Assembly: GCA_029258515.1 (NCBI GenBank)
Contig: JARHYK010000014.1
Span: 1 to 64,000 of the forward strand
Direction of reading: 5' to 3'
Length of the DNA: 64,000 nucleotides
Source of the DNA: Clostridia bacterium
GTDB taxonomy: Bacteria > Bacillota > Clostridia > TANB77 > CAG-508
Shown: piece after piece, positions 37,563 through 48,064 of the stretch
Layout: each line of letters begins with the position of its first letter
Numbering within the stretch: the first letter of the stretch is position 1
Made by a program: the position numbers and the translations under genes
The notes under the pieces: generated by a model
The model's input: only the letters and a program-made list of their open reading frames with translations
Told to the model about the DNA's origin: nothing
The model's database searches: none

Positions 37563-38432
37563 TTAACTATTTTCCCCTCTTCCTTCAGGTAAAGCAGGAT
37601 AATCAAGAACAACTCTTATTCTCATTACATACTTGATACTTCTTACTATTTTACTGTTTTTAATTTTTTGCCATAATGATGGTTTTTTCTCAAATGTTGT
37701 TTCTTTGATATATTCTTGTTTTTCTTCTTCTTTGCTTTGTTCAACTATAGGTTCTACTGTTTTTGGTTTTGATATTTCTTGTACTTCTTGTTCGATAATA
37801 ATATCTTCTACTGGTGTTGGTATAGATTTTAATGCATCTGCTACTTCTATTCCTATATAGCTTAATGCTTTTGATCTATCTTCTATTCTTTCCATATCTA
37901 TTTCTATATGAAGATTTGATTCTAAATTATTTATTCTTGCATTTAAAAGTTTCATACAATCTTTATAATTTTGAGATGTTTTACTTTTAGTTTTTCCTAA
38001 TGTATTTAAAGTATCTATTATATCTTCTGAAAAAGTTTTTTTAGCTTCTTCTATTTTATCTTTCCAGTTTTCTTCTTTTTCTGCCACTGTCTCTACTATT
38101 TCTTTTAATTCTCCAGATAATATTATATTCTGCTCTCTTTGGCGAATTAATTCTTCTATTTGTTTTGTGTTTTCTTCAAACTGATTTGTTGCGTATTCGA
38201 CTAAGCCATAGGCAGCATTATATACACTGCTTGGGAAGTTTTTCTTTTTTGGATATTCATTTAAATATGTCTTTATTGATTCAACTAAATCTTTAAAATA
38301 CGTGTCTTCTTCTAATTGTACAATTTGTTTTTTACTTTTTGGATTTATTAGTTTTTGAACTTTTTCTATATTTGATAATATTTTTTCTTCCGTGATTACC
38401 ATTCTCACGTTTACTATGCCACTCTTAGACAA
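37563..38432 (-). CDS. Coiled-coil protein of unknown function (289 aa)
   Basis: Mostly helical, Glu/Lys-rich, with probable coiled coils at about 75-130 and 150-190 (LKEIVETVAEKEENWKDKIE, LLNARINNLESNLHIEIDME). A low-complexity acidic linker (210-250) leads to a basic C-terminus, SLWQKIKNSKIVRSIKYVMR, that could touch membrane or nucleic acid. No signal peptide. Start is TTG at 38432 with GGAGGT eight bases upstream. A similar aromatic/basic pattern (SKW-x2-FKN) is in the protein at 57485..58624, but general relatedness is not established. Confidence 0.55.
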   Translation of the reverse strand: MSKSGIVNVRMVITEEKILSNIEKVQKLINPKSKKQIVQLEEDTYFKDLVESIKTYLNEYPKKKNFPSSVYNAAYGLVEYATNQFEENTKQIEELIRQREQNIILSGELKEIVETVAEKEENWKDKIEEAKKTFSEDIIDTLNTLGKTKSKTSQNYKDCMKLLNARINNLESNLHIEIDMERIEDRSKALSYIGIEVADALKSIPTPVEDIIIEQEVQEISKPKTVEPIVEQSKEEEKQEYIKETTFEKKPSLWQKIKNSKIVRSIKYVMRIRVVLDYPALPEGRGENS

Positions 38433-38592
38433 TGTAAACTACCTCCTTCTTCCTACGCTTAATAGCTTTTTATAATCTTACACTTATTATTATACACGAA
38501 CAAATTAAAAACTACAAGTGCATTTGTAATATTTTTGTTTACATTTGTGTTACAAAAATATTACAAATGTGTTACAAGTAGTTTATTTTTCC

Positions 38593-40308
38593 CTAGCCTT
38601 CTTTTAAAATTTGCTTCATTTCTTCATGTCTTTTAATTTTTTGTGTTGTTGTTTTTATTAATTCTTTGTCAGTTACTATAATATCTCTTATGTATTTGTA
38701 TGCTGGCATTGTCTTATTAATTTTTTTAACTTCATACCAAATTAAATCTTTGATTTGGCTCTCATCACTTTTATATATATCTTTATCATAAACAATTTTT
38801 GCACATATTTTGTAGTCACCTTTTCCATCTGGATTTCCAAAAACAAAGCTTTCTTTTACCCCTTCAATCTTATTTATTAGAATTTCTAATTCTTCAGGGA
38901 ATATATTTTTTCCATTTTGTAAAACTATTACATATTTTTTTCTTCCTGTTATAAATATATATCCATCTTCATCTATTCTTGCTAAATCGCCTGTATGAAG
39001 CCATCCGTCACTATCTATAGTTTCTTTTGTTGCTTCTTCGTTATTGTAGTATCCTAGCATTACAGTTGGTGCTTTTACAATTAGTTCTCCAATTCCTTCT
39101 GCATTTGGTTCAAACAATTTTACATCAACACTTGGAAAAGCTTTTCCTATAGAGCCTAATCTTCTGTATTTATCATCTTCTGCTGCAACTACTGGTGAAG
39201 TTTCTGTTAATCCGTATCCTTGATAAATATTAAAGCCTAAATCCATAAAATTCTTTTGTATTTCTGGATCAAATGCTGCTCCTCCTGCAACCATTAATCT
39301 TAAGTTTTTTCCTAGTTTTTCATGAATTTCTCTAAATATTATTGGTCGTAAGTTAATCCCAACTTTATCAAGCATATTGCATATTTTAAATCCTTGTTCA
39401 ACTTTTTCCCACTTTCCTTGTTTAACAATAGCTTTTTTTACTTGTTTATATATTCCTTCAAAAAGTGCTGGTACAGATATCATAGCAGATACATCATACT
39501 CTTTTATATTTTCCGCAATATGTCTAATTCCATCACAAAAAGCAATTCTAGCTCCTACTGAAATTGGATATAAAAATCCAACTGATGATTCAAATGTATG
39601 ATGTAGCGGCAAAAATGATAATAAAGTGTCTTTTTCAGTGATTTTAATCACACTTGCCATATCAAAAATGTTGCTTGTGAGATTTTTATGTGATAACGCT
39701 ACTGCTTTTGAAATAGCTGTAGTTCCTGATGTGAATAACATTATTTGCATTTCATCTGGATTAATTTTTGCATCTAAAAATCTAGTATCTCCATTATCTA
39801 ATATTTTTTTTCCTTCTTCTATTAATTCATGGATAGAGTCAGTATCTTTTTCTTTTTCCTTTAAGTCCATTGAAATAAAATATTTAAGTTTTGTATTTTT
39901 CTTTTCTTTTATTTCATTCATAACGTCATTATATTTGTTAGAATAAAAAATTGCTTCGGCCCCTGAACGTATAATTAAACTTTCAATTTCATTACTTGGT
40001 AATGCTTTATCTAGAGGAACTACTATTCCTGTTCCTGTTACAATTGATAAATATGCTACTGCCCATTCATATCTATTATCTGAAATAACTGCAATTCTTT
40101 TTCCTTTTAGTCCCATATCTATTAGTTTTGTTCCTAAATAATTAATATGATTTCTAAATTCTTTATGTGTTATTTCTTTATATTTTTTTTCATTTTCATT
40201 TTCTGTTTTTATAATATATGCTGGTCTATTTCCATATTTTTCTCCGGAAACTTTTAGCATTTCCTTTAAATCTTTATATTTTTCTACTTTATAAATTGGC
40301 TTTCTCAT
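38593..40308 (-). CDS. AMP-dependent long-chain acyl-CoA synthetase
   Basis: 571 residues of the ANL superfamily: P-loop LFTSGTTAISKAVALSHKNL, YQGYGLTETSPVVAAEDDKY, GWLHTGDLARIDEDGYIFIT and GRKKYVIVLQNGKNIFPEEL. The final catalytic Lys region (TTQKIKRHE) is present. Activates fatty acids to acyl-CoA via acyl-AMP. It starts 12 bases after the TetR gene's stop, so the regulator probably controls it. Confidence 0.93.
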   Translation of the reverse strand: MRKPIYKVEKYKDLKEMLKVSGEKYGNRPAYIIKTENENEKKYKEITHKEFRNHINYLGTKLIDMGLKGKRIAVISDNRYEWAVAYLSIVTGTGIVVPLDKALPSNEIESLIIRSGAEAIFYSNKYNDVMNEIKEKKNTKLKYFISMDLKEKEKDTDSIHELIEEGKKILDNGDTRFLDAKINPDEMQIMLFTSGTTAISKAVALSHKNLTSNIFDMASVIKITEKDTLLSFLPLHHTFESSVGFLYPISVGARIAFCDGIRHIAENIKEYDVSAMISVPALFEGIYKQVKKAIVKQGKWEKVEQGFKICNMLDKVGINLRPIIFREIHEKLGKNLRLMVAGGAAFDPEIQKNFMDLGFNIYQGYGLTETSPVVAAEDDKYRRLGSIGKAFPSVDVKLFEPNAEGIGELIVKAPTVMLGYYNNEEATKETIDSDGWLHTGDLARIDEDGYIFITGRKKYVIVLQNGKNIFPEELEILINKIEGVKESFVFGNPDGKGDYKICAKIVYDKDIYKSDESQIKDLIWYEVKKINKTMPAYKYIRDIIVTDKELIKTTTQKIKRHEEMKQILKEG

Positions 40309-40320
40309 ATTTTTACTCCT

Positions 40321-40890
40321 TTATTTTGTTTTTAATCCTTCTATTAAAGTGTTTTCAAATTCTTTGTAAATTTTCATTACTTCAAAGCTATCTTCATTTC
40401 TTAATTTGTATACTAAGCTTGAGCAAATTACTCCATATATTTCTGACGCTATAGTTTTAGCATTTCCTTTTTTTATTTGTCCATTTTTAATTCCTTCTTT
40501 TACTATTTCTTCTATTGCATCAATATATTCATAAATATGTTTTTGGCATTTTTGATTTCTTGCTTCTTTCCCATAAAATTGACTTAATAAAATTTTAATC
40601 AAATTTTCATATTTATTAACTATTTTTATTTCAATTAAAATTATTGCTTTTATTTTATCTATATAATTTTCTAATTTAGCGGTTTTGATTTCAATGCTAT
40701 TTTGTAATAATTTCATTCCTTCTTCAATCAAAAAATTAAATATTTCCTCTTTACTAGAAAAGTGGTAATATAATGTTCCTTTTGCTACACCCACAGTTGC
40801 AGTTATTTCTTCTATACTTGTAGCATCATAGCCTTTTTCCGCAAATAACTTCATGGAAGTTTCAAATATTTTTCTCTTGGTTTTATTCAT
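40321..40890 (-). CDS. TetR/AcrR-family regulator
   Basis: 189 residues; N-terminal HTH with KIFETSMKLFAEKGYDATSI, EITATVGVAKGTLYYHFSSK and EEIFNFLIEEG, then an all-helical ligand-binding domain. In an operon with the acyl-CoA synthetase, so an acyl-CoA-responsive, FadR-like repressor is plausible. AAAGGAT precedes the ATG. Confidence 0.92.
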   Translation of the reverse strand: MNKTKRKIFETSMKLFAEKGYDATSIEEITATVGVAKGTLYYHFSSKEEIFNFLIEEGMKLLQNSIEIKTAKLENYIDKIKAIILIEIKIVNKYENLIKILLSQFYGKEARNQKCQKHIYEYIDAIEEIVKEGIKNGQIKKGNAKTIASEIYGVICSSLVYKLRNEDSFEVMKIYKEFENTLIEGLKTK

Positions 40891-40917
40891 ATTTTTATCC
40901 TTTCATTTATATTCATC

Positions 40918-40946
40918 ATTATATATTTATTTTAATATTTTTGCAA
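40918..40946 (-). promoter_or_regulatory. Promoter of the tetR-acyl-CoA synthetase operon
   Basis: Minus-strand TTGCAA (40941-40946) and TATAAT (40918-40923) with 17-bp spacing. No clear TetR palindrome recognised. Confidence 0.65.
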
Positions 40947-40990
40947 TAGTTTTTACGTGTTTTGTACTGGTTATTCGGTTGTTCTATTTT

Positions 40991-41044
40991 GAAATACATT
41001 AAAAAAAGTATCACTTTAAAGTGATACTTTTTTTAATGTATTTC
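40991..41044 (-). terminator. Terminator of ftsH: 54-bp perfect palindrome
   Basis: Arms 40991-41017 and 41018-41044 are perfect reverse complements (core GTATCACTTT/AAAGTGATAC with A7 and T7 runs inside the stem). It begins 9 bp past the ftsH stop. Confidence 0.8.
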
Positions 41045-41052
41045 AAAAAGAA

Positions 41053-42855
41053 TTAAAATATTTCTTCAAATTCTTCTGCTTCAATTTTTTCTTTTTCTAA
41101 CAATATACCAGCAACTGCATGTAATTTGTCTGCATGTTCTGTTAGAATTTGTTTTGCTCTATGATATGCTTCGTCTATTATTTTTTTAACTTCTTCATCA
41201 ATTATTCCTGCTGTTTCTTCTGAATATTCTTTTGATTGTGCAAAATCTCTTCCTAAAAATACTTCGCTTTGATCTGAGCCTAACATTAATGTTCCTATTC
41301 TTTTACTCATTCCATATTTTGTTACCATACTTCTTGCTATACTTGTTGCTCTTTCTATATCGTTACTTGCTCCTGTTGATATATCATTTAATATTAATTC
41401 TTCTGCAGCTCTACCACCCAATAGTGATACAATATTTTCTTCCATTTCTGTTTTTGACATGAAATTTTTATCCTCTGTTGGTCTATACATTGTATATCCT
41501 CCAGCCATTCCTCTAGGTACTATCGAAATTTGATGTACTGGGTCTTGTGTTTCTAAGTAGTGACTTACTACTGCATGACCTGCTTCATGATAAGAAACTA
41601 ATTTATTTTCTTTTTCACTTCTTACTCTTGTTTTCTTTTCAGGTCCCATAGTTACTTTTACCATTGCATCTTCAATTTCTTTCATTCCTATTTCATATAA
41701 GTTTCTTCTTGCTGATAATAATGCTGCTTCATTTAATATATTTTCTAGATCTGCTCCTGCAAATCCTGATGTGTTTTTTGCAATTACTTTTAAGTCTACA
41801 TCATCTGCTAATTTTTTCTTTCTTGCATGTACTTCTAATATTTGTTCTCTTGCCTTAACATCTGGTGCACCTACTACTATTTGTCTATCAAATCTTCCTG
41901 CACGTAATAGCGCTTTATCTAATACATCTGGTCTGTTTGTTGCTGCTAAAACTATTACTCCTTCATTTTCTGAAAATCCATCCATTTCAACTAATAATTG
42001 ATTTAATGTTTGTTCTCTTTCGTCATGTCCTCCACCAAGTCCTGCACCTCTTTGACGTCCTACTGCATCTATTTCATCTATAAATATTATACATGGTGCG
42101 TTTTTCTTTGCTTCTTCAAATAAATCTCTTACTCTTGATGCTCCCACTCCTACGAACATTTCAACAAAGTCTGAACCACTTATTATAAAAAATGGTACTC
42201 CCGCTTCTCCTGCGACTGCTTTTGCAAGTAATGTTTTACCTGTTCCTGGTTGCCCTACTAATAAGACACCTTTTGGTATTCTTGCTCCCATATCTGTATA
42301 TTTTTTTGGATTTTTTAAGAATTCTACTACTTCTTGCAATTCTTCTTTTTCTTCATCTACTCCTGCTACATCATCAAATGTAACTTTATTTCTATCTGCT
42401 GGTGTCATCATTCTTGCTTTACTTTTTCCAAATGATAAAGTTTTTCCTCCTGCTTGATTTGCATTTGCTCCTCCCATCATTAAAAACCAGAATATGAAAA
42501 ATATTATTAATAACCCAAATGGTGTTAGCAAACTAAGAATTGTCATAAACATTGATTCTGATTTTTCTTCTAATGTAAATGAGCCATTTTTTATAAATTC
42601 CTCTGCATAGTTCATAAAACTTTCCATATCAGGTATGTTTACTTGTTTTACAAGTTTATCTCCACTTAGTTCTACATTTGCCGTTTTTTCATTTGCTTCT
42701 ATTTGGATTGTTTCTACTTTTCCTTCATTTATTTTTGTAATTAATTCAGAGTATTTCATTTTTTTGTTTGAGTTTTCCATAATTGATGATAATACTACTA
42801 TAAAAATTACTCCTATTATTAACCACATTGCTAATGTTTTTATACTTTTTTTCAA
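41053..42855 (-). CDS. ftsH: ATP-dependent zinc metalloprotease FtsH
   Basis: 600 residues: two membrane helices (about 7-25 and 100-122) around a small external domain, AAA+ ATPase with Walker [12 protein letters not shown], Walker [13 protein letters not shown] and the SRH region [19 protein letters not shown], then the M41 protease with zinc motif [12 protein letters not shown]. Degrades misfolded or regulated membrane and cytosolic proteins. The TTG at 42855 ([12 protein letters not shown]) is chosen because AGGAGGAA is eight bases before it; an earlier GTG would place that site inside the coding region. Confidence 0.97.
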   Translation of the reverse strand: MKKSIKTLAMWLIIGVIFIVVLSSIMENSNKKMKYSELITKINEGKVETIQIEANEKTANVELSGDKLVKQVNIPDMESFMNYAEEFIKNGSFTLEEKSESMFMTILSLLTPFGLLIIFFIFWFLMMGGANANQAGGKTLSFGKSKARMMTPADRNKVTFDDVAGVDEEKEELQEVVEFLKNPKKYTDMGARIPKGVLLVGQPGTGKTLLAKAVAGEAGVPFFIISGSDFVEMFVGVGASRVRDLFEEAKKNAPCIIFIDEIDAVGRQRGAGLGGGHDEREQTLNQLLVEMDGFSENEGVIVLAATNRPDVLDKALLRAGRFDRQIVVGAPDVKAREQILEVHARKKKLADDVDLKVIAKNTSGFAGADLENILNEAALLSARRNLYEIGMKEIEDAMVKVTMGPEKKTRVRSEKENKLVSYHEAGHAVVSHYLETQDPVHQISIVPRGMAGGYTMYRPTEDKNFMSKTEMEENIVSLLGGRAAEELILNDISTGASNDIERATSIARSMVTKYGMSKRIGTLMLGSDQSEVFLGRDFAQSKEYSEETAGIIDEEVKKIIDEAYHRAKQILTEHADKLHAVAGILLEKEKIEAEEFEEIF

Positions 42856-42900
42856 AATAATTCCTCCTATCACTTTTGTGCAATTTTATTTATATTTGCT

Positions 42901-42929
42901 TTTATAACATATATCTTTAAGTTTTTCAA
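42901..42929 (-). promoter_or_regulatory. Promoter of ftsH
   Basis: Minus-strand TTGAAA (42924-42929) and TATAAA (42901-42906) with 17-bp spacing. Confidence 0.6.
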
Positions 42930-42978
42930 GCTTTTTTATGTGTTTTTTTTGTAACAAATCTACGACTACTACGGCTAG

Positions 42979-43980
42979 TTATCTTTGGTCTATGAAAAAA
43001 AGTTGTCCTTTGTTTACAAATATTTTTATATTTTTATTTGGTGTTAAATATTTGTTTCCTACATTTTTGTCACATAGTTTTATTATATCTTCTATATGTA
43101 TCTTTTCAATGCCTTTTGTACTTCCTAATAGTCTCCCTATAGTGTATAACAAAATTTTAGATTTTATAACTTTTTCTTGTGAATTAAATTTTTTTAGGCT
43201 TAATTTTATGAAAGAACTATCTTTTTTTTTCATTTCTTCAAGCAATAGAGAATTAAATATTTTTTCAACTTCTTTTTGAAAATATTTTTCCTCTTCACTA
43301 ACTAACTCTGATAGTCTATTTATTGTATTTATTATATTAGGGTTAAATTCTTCTTTTATATACGGAATTACTACGTTCCTTATTTTGTTTCTTGTATAAG
43401 TGTTGTCAAAATTAGTTTTATCAATTCTAGGATTTAGTTTTTCTTCTTCGCAATATTTTTCTATTTCTATTCTTTCACATTCTATTAATGGTCTTATATA
43501 TTTATTATTTTTTACTGGCTCAATTCCTTTTAATCCTGATATTCCGCTTCCTCTTAATATATTCATTAATATTGTTTCTATTTTATCATTTAAATTATGT
43601 GCTATTGCTATTTTGTTTGCATTCGTTTTTTTAATAATTTCATCAAAAAAATTGTATCTTGCATTTCTTCCTGCTTCTTCTAATCCTATTTTATTTTCTT
43701 TCGCATTTTTTGTTACATCAATTTTTTTAACAAAAAAAGGTATATTAAACTTTTCACAAAAGTTTTTAACAAATTTTTCATCTATTATCGCTTCATCCCT
43801 AATCATATGATTTACATGTGCAACTACAAATTCTGCTTTAATGTTTCCTTCTTTTTTTAATTCAAGTAATATATTTAGCATAGCAATTGAGTCTGGTCCT
43901 CCAGATACTGCTAATACAATTTTATCGTTATCTTCTATTAATTTATATTTTTTTATTGTTTTTAAAACTTTTTGTTTCAT
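42979..43980 (-). CDS. tilS: tRNA(Ile)-lysidine synthase
   Basis: 333 residues. PP-loop VLAVSGGPDSIAML at about 22-35, then VVAHVNHMIRDEA, GLEEAGRNARYNFF and AIAHNLNDKIETILMNILRG are typical TilS. It converts C34 of tRNA-Ile(CAU) to lysidine using ATP and lysine, so AUA is read correctly. It is shorter than most clostridial TilS and appears to lack the C-terminal TilS_C domain. It starts 8 bases after the dnaB stop, in the usual tilS-ftsH order. Confidence 0.95.
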   Translation of the reverse strand: MKQKVLKTIKKYKLIEDNDKIVLAVSGGPDSIAMLNILLELKKEGNIKAEFVVAHVNHMIRDEAIIDEKFVKNFCEKFNIPFFVKKIDVTKNAKENKIGLEEAGRNARYNFFDEIIKKTNANKIAIAHNLNDKIETILMNILRGSGISGLKGIEPVKNNKYIRPLIECERIEIEKYCEEEKLNPRIDKTNFDNTYTRNKIRNVVIPYIKEEFNPNIINTINRLSELVSEEEKYFQKEVEKIFNSLLLEEMKKKDSSFIKLSLKKFNSQEKVIKSKILLYTIGRLLGSTKGIEKIHIEDIIKLCDKNVGNKYLTPNKNIKIFVNKGQLFFIDQR

Positions 43981-43988
43981 ATTAACTC

Positions 43989-45326
43989 CTAATCATCATA
44001 TCTTCTTTCTAAATTAACAAATTTTGTGTATTCTCCAAGCCAACGTAATTCTACTGTTCCTGTTGAGCCTCCTCTATGTTTAGCTATTATTACTTCTGCT
44101 ATATTTTTCTTTTCGCTTTCCTCGTTATAGTAGTCATCTCGATACAGGAACATAACGATATCCGCATCTTGTTCTATTGCTCCAGATTCACGTAAGTCTG
44201 AAAGCATTGGCCTATGGTCTGGTCTTTGTTCTACTGCTCTTGATAACTGTGATAATGCTATTACTGGTACATCTAATTCTTTTGCTAATACTTTTAATGA
44301 ACGACTTATTTCTGCTATCTCTTGTTCACGACTTCCTGATGATCTTTTATTTGATCCTTGTATTAGTTGCAAATAGTCTATTACTATTAATCCTATATTT
44401 TTTTCTAATTTTAATTTTCTACATTTTGCTCTTATTTCTGTAATTGATATACCTGGTGTATCATCTATATATATTTCTGCTTCTGATAATGGTCCTATTG
44501 TTTCTGCTAATTTTCCCCAATCTTGTTCTTCTAATTTTCCTGTTCTAACCTTGTTACTATCTACCATTGCTTCACTGCATAATATTCTGTTTCCTAATTG
44601 TCCTTTTGACATTTCTAAGTTAAATATTGCAACTGGAATATTTGCTTTTGTTGCTGCATTTGTTGCTATATTTAATGCAAATGCTGATTTCCCCATTGCA
44701 GGTCTTGCTGCTACTAGTATTAGTTCTGAGCCATGGAATCCAGCTGTTCTATAGTCTAAATCTGCAAATCCACTTGGTACTCCTGTTATGTGCTGTTTTT
44801 TATTATATAGTTCTTCTAATTGTGTAAAACTATCTACTAATATGTCTTTCATTGCAGCATATCCTTTTTGATTTTTTCCTTGCATCAAATTAAATATTCT
44901 TTTTTCTGCACTTTCCATAATTCCATCTATTTCTTCTGTTGGGTCATATCCTAGTTCTATTATTTCATTTGCAGTTTTAATTAAATTTCTTAGTATTGAT
45001 TTTTCTTCTACTATTTTTATATATTTTGTTGCATTTGCAGTTGTTGGTACTTTTTCTGGTAGCTCTGCTAGATATTCAAATCCACCTACTTGTTCAAATT
45101 TTCCCATTGATTCTAATTCTGCTTTCACTGTTATTAAGTCTATTGGTTCTGATTTTGCATACAAGTTCATCATTGCTTCATATATTAATCTATTATCTTC
45201 TCTATAGAAATCTGTGTCTTTTAATACTTCTGAACTTGCTATTACTGCATCGTTATCTGTAAGCATTGATCCTATTACTGCTTGTTCTGCTTCTAAATCA
45301 TGTGGTGGTATTTTTCCTATATCCAT
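43989..45326 (-). CDS. dnaB: Replicative DNA helicase DnaB
   Basis: 445 residues: N-terminal DnaB domain (PPHDLEAEQAVIGSMLTDND), linker, then RecA-like motor with Walker A VAARPAMGKSAFALN, Walker B IGLIVIDYLQLI, and SQLSRAVEQRPDHRPMLSDL with RESGAIEQDADIVMFLYRDD. No intein. Unwinds the fork as a hexamer (DnaC in Bacillus naming). In operon with rplI, 7 bases downstream of it. Confidence 0.98.
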   Translation of the reverse strand: MDIGKIPPHDLEAEQAVIGSMLTDNDAVIASSEVLKDTDFYREDNRLIYEAMMNLYAKSEPIDLITVKAELESMGKFEQVGGFEYLAELPEKVPTTANATKYIKIVEEKSILRNLIKTANEIIELGYDPTEEIDGIMESAEKRIFNLMQGKNQKGYAAMKDILVDSFTQLEELYNKKQHITGVPSGFADLDYRTAGFHGSELILVAARPAMGKSAFALNIATNAATKANIPVAIFNLEMSKGQLGNRILCSEAMVDSNKVRTGKLEEQDWGKLAETIGPLSEAEIYIDDTPGISITEIRAKCRKLKLEKNIGLIVIDYLQLIQGSNKRSSGSREQEIAEISRSLKVLAKELDVPVIALSQLSRAVEQRPDHRPMLSDLRESGAIEQDADIVMFLYRDDYYNEESEKKNIAEVIIAKHRGGSTGTVELRWLGEYTKFVNLERRYDD

Positions 45327-45333
45327 TTTACAT

Positions 45334-45783
45334 CTACCTTTCTGAAATTACATCTATTTTTATTTTTCCAATTACTCCTTCAAATAGTTTTATATCTACT
45401 GTTTTTATCCCTAATTCTTTTATTGTTTCTTTTAAATCAATTTTCTTTTTATCTACTTTAATATTATGTTGTTTTTCTAAGTTTTCAGCTATTTCCTTTG
45501 ATGATACTCCTCCAAATATTTTTCCATTTTCACCTGATTTTACTGATATTTTTAATATTATTTTACTCATTTTTTGCGCTATTTTTTTTGCTTCTTCTTT
45601 ATCTTGTTCTTTTTTGAATGTTTTTGAATCTTGTTTTGCTTTTAATTTTGACATATTTTCTTTATTTGCCTCTACTGCTAATTTTTTAGGAAATAAGAAG
45701 TTTCTTGCATATCCATCTGATGCGTTTATTACTTCATCTTTTTTTCCTACACCTTTTATATTATCTAGTAATATTACTTTCAT
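45334..45783 (-). CDS. rplI: Ribosomal protein bL9
   Basis: 149 residues: MKVILLDNIKGVGKKDEVIN and GYARNFLFPKKLAVEA at the N-terminal rRNA-binding domain, a long connecting helix, and a C-terminal domain (NGKIFGGVSSKEIAENLEKQ). First gene of rplI-dnaB-tilS, with its own strong promoter. Confidence 0.98.
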   Translation of the reverse strand: MKVILLDNIKGVGKKDEVINASDGYARNFLFPKKLAVEANKENMSKLKAKQDSKTFKKEQDKEEAKKIAQKMSKIILKISVKSGENGKIFGGVSSKEIAENLEKQHNIKVDKKKIDLKETIKELGIKTVDIKLFEGVIGKIKIDVISER

Positions 45784-45816
45784 ATTAATCCCTCTTTCTT
45801 AATTTAATTTAGTAGT

Positions 45817-45845
45817 ATTATATAATTTTTATCGCGATAATTCAA
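45817..45845 (-). promoter_or_regulatory. Promoter of the rplI-dnaB operon
   Basis: Minus-strand TTGAAT (45840-45845) and consensus TATAAT (45817-45822) with 17-bp spacing; the spacer contains TATCGCGATA, a perfect 10-bp palindrome. Confidence 0.75.
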
Positions 45846-45876
45846 TCTTAATTATCAGTTTTTTATTAATAAAAAA

Positions 45877-45924
45877 ATAATTTTAAAAATAGAGCGATAA
45901 TTTTTGCTCTATTTTTAAAATTAT
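45877..45924 (-). terminator. Terminator of gdpP
   Basis: 19-bp perfect stem (45877-45895, 45906-45924) followed by seven T on the minus strand, separating gdpP from rplI transcription. Confidence 0.85.
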
Positions 45925-45938
45925 AAAAATTATCCAAT

Positions 45939-47939
45939 CTATCCTTCATTAATTTTGTTTATTAGTTCTTGTTTTGTTTCTTCTATTGTCATCCCTTCAA
46001 TTTGTGCTCCTGCTAGTGTCATATGTCCTCCTCCTCCTAGTTTTTCTAAGATAACTTGAACATTTATATCTCCTATTGATCTTCCACTAATACATATTTT
46101 TTCTCCTGTATTTCCTAATACAAATGATGCTGTTATATTACTTATTGTTAATAACTCATCTGCTGCTTTTGCACATAATATTGATGTGTCTTTTTTTATT
46201 TCTGGATATATTGCTATTGCTATTGAATTATTTACTATTTCTGCTGTTTTTACAATATCTGCTATTTTATTAAATCCTTCTAAATCACTTTGGAACCATT
46301 TTTTTACTCTTATTATATCAATTCCACACTTACGCAAATATGCTGCTGCTTCAAATGTTCTTACCCCTGTTTTAAAAGTAAAGTTTTTTGTGTCCATCAT
46401 TATTCCTGCATATAAGCTTTCTGCTTCTATTTGTTTTAATTCTATTTTTGTTTTTGTGTATTGCAATATTTCTGTCACTAATTCTGCTGTTGAAGATGCA
46501 TATACTTCTTGGAAAGTAATTGTTGCATTTTCGATATATTCTGCGCTTCTTATATGATGGTCTATTACTACTACTTTTTTAGCTTTTTTTAATATTTGTG
46601 GTTCAATTACATGATTTTTCTTATTAGTGTCTACTACGACTAGTAAAGTATCTTCTTCTATGTTTTCTAGTGCTACTTCTTTGCTAATTGTTACATCTTC
46701 ATATTCTATATCTTTAGCTAGCTCTTGTTTGAATTTTTCTAGTGCTGTTTCTTTTTCACTTCCGATTATATATGCGTTTTTATTTAATGATTTTGCAAGT
46801 CTATATATTCCCATAGCTGAACCCATTACATCTATATCTGGGTTTTTATGTCCCATTATCATTATTTTACTTGATTCCTTTATTAGATTTTCTAATGCAT
46901 TTGCTACTACTCTTGCTTTTACTTTTGTTCTTTTTTCCACTTCTTTAGTTCTTGCTCCAAAGAAGCGATATATTTCGTTTTCTCTTATTACTGCTTGATC
47001 TCCACCTCTTCCTAAGACTACATCCATTGCTGCTTGTGCAGATTTATATTTGTCATTATTTGTATCCCCTTCATTTGATACCGCTATACTTAATGTGAAT
47101 TGTACTTTATCTTTTATATCTATTTCTTTTATTTTGTCTAAAATGCTAAATTTATCTTCTTTTATTTCTTCTAAATATCTTTGTTCAAATATATATATAT
47201 ATCTATCTCTATCTGTTTTTAAAAGTATTCCATTTGTACTATTAGTCCATTCATATACAACTTTATCAATTTGGGCTATTACTTGTGGTTTTTCTTCACT
47301 TTCTAATAATTGCATATTTTCTTCATAATTATCTATCATTATTATGCATGCACATGATTTTGAGTCAAATAGTTTTTGTTTCAATTGTCTATTTTCTGTA
47401 ACATTAATAAAATATAGCATAAGCATATATTCATCTTTATTTTTTTTATTTCTTGAATTAGCAAATTTTCCTGTTATCTCATATGTTTTATTATTAATTT
47501 GAATTTCTTTTTGAAGCATTTTATTATTTTGGTCATTTTTTTCTCTGTCTGTAATTTCACTTTTGAATTCAACTAGTAAATCATCGACATATTTATCCAT
47601 GTTTATTTTTTCAAATTCAGAAACAAATTTTGAACTTCTCCATATTACATTTCCATCTGTTTCTAATATTATTAAAGGAAACGGAGAATTTATTAATGTG
47701 CTTTTTGCAACTGTGTCAACGTTTAAAACTAAATCTTCTAATGTTTCTGATATTTCACTTTTTCTTTTATTATTAGCAAAATATGTGTAACCTAATATGC
47801 TAGCAAGCAATAAAATAGATGGAAAAATCATTTTAGGCACTTTTATACATATTACTATTAATAAAATTAGTATTATCACTAAATATATTTTATTTCTTGA
47901 TACTAAACTATCAAAAAATTTTCTATTTGCATTTTGCAT
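45939..47939 (-). CDS. gdpP: Cyclic-di-AMP phosphodiesterase GdpP (DHH-DHHA1)
   Basis: 666 residues: two membrane helices in the first 60, a degenerate PAS region (about 75-165), a degenerate GGDEF domain (about 175-300) lacking the GGDEF string, then the DHH phosphoesterase with IMGHKNPDIDVMGSAMGIYR and VVVIDHHIRSAEYIENA, and DHHA1 ending KLGGGGHMTLAGAQIEGMT. It hydrolyses c-di-AMP to pApA, and ppGpp inhibits it, linking to the alarmone synthetase at 0.8 kb. ATG at 47939 is preferred over 47954 because GAGGGGTGA lies between them. Confidence 0.95.
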   Translation of the reverse strand: MQNANRKFFDSLVSRNKIYLVIILILLIVICIKVPKMIFPSILLLASILGYTYFANNKRKSEISETLEDLVLNVDTVAKSTLINSPFPLIILETDGNVIWRSSKFVSEFEKINMDKYVDDLLVEFKSEITDREKNDQNNKMLQKEIQINNKTYEITGKFANSRNKKNKDEYMLMLYFINVTENRQLKQKLFDSKSCACIIMIDNYEENMQLLESEEKPQVIAQIDKVVYEWTNSTNGILLKTDRDRYIYIFEQRYLEEIKEDKFSILDKIKEIDIKDKVQFTLSIAVSNEGDTNNDKYKSAQAAMDVVLGRGGDQAVIRENEIYRFFGARTKEVEKRTKVKARVVANALENLIKESSKIMIMGHKNPDIDVMGSAMGIYRLAKSLNKNAYIIGSEKETALEKFKQELAKDIEYEDVTISKEVALENIEEDTLLVVVDTNKKNHVIEPQILKKAKKVVVIDHHIRSAEYIENATITFQEVYASSTAELVTEILQYTKTKIELKQIEAESLYAGIMMDTKNFTFKTGVRTFEAAAYLRKCGIDIIRVKKWFQSDLEGFNKIADIVKTAEIVNNSIAIAIYPEIKKDTSILCAKAADELLTISNITASFVLGNTGEKICISGRSIGDINVQVILEKLGGGGHMTLAGAQIEGMTIEETKQELINKINEG

Positions 47940-47959
47940 ATATTCACCCCTCATCCTTT

Positions 47960-47988
47960 ATTTTACTGTATTTTGGGCATTTTGTCAA
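47960..47988 (-). promoter_or_regulatory. Promoter of gdpP
   Basis: Minus-strand TTGACA (47983-47988) and TAAAAT (47960-47965) with 17-bp spacing. Confidence 0.7.
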
Positions 47989-48064
47989 TTTTATTATTTA
48001 TATTTTATTTTAATTTGCATTATATTATAATTATATTCTAAATTCATAAATAAAATTAGTCATT

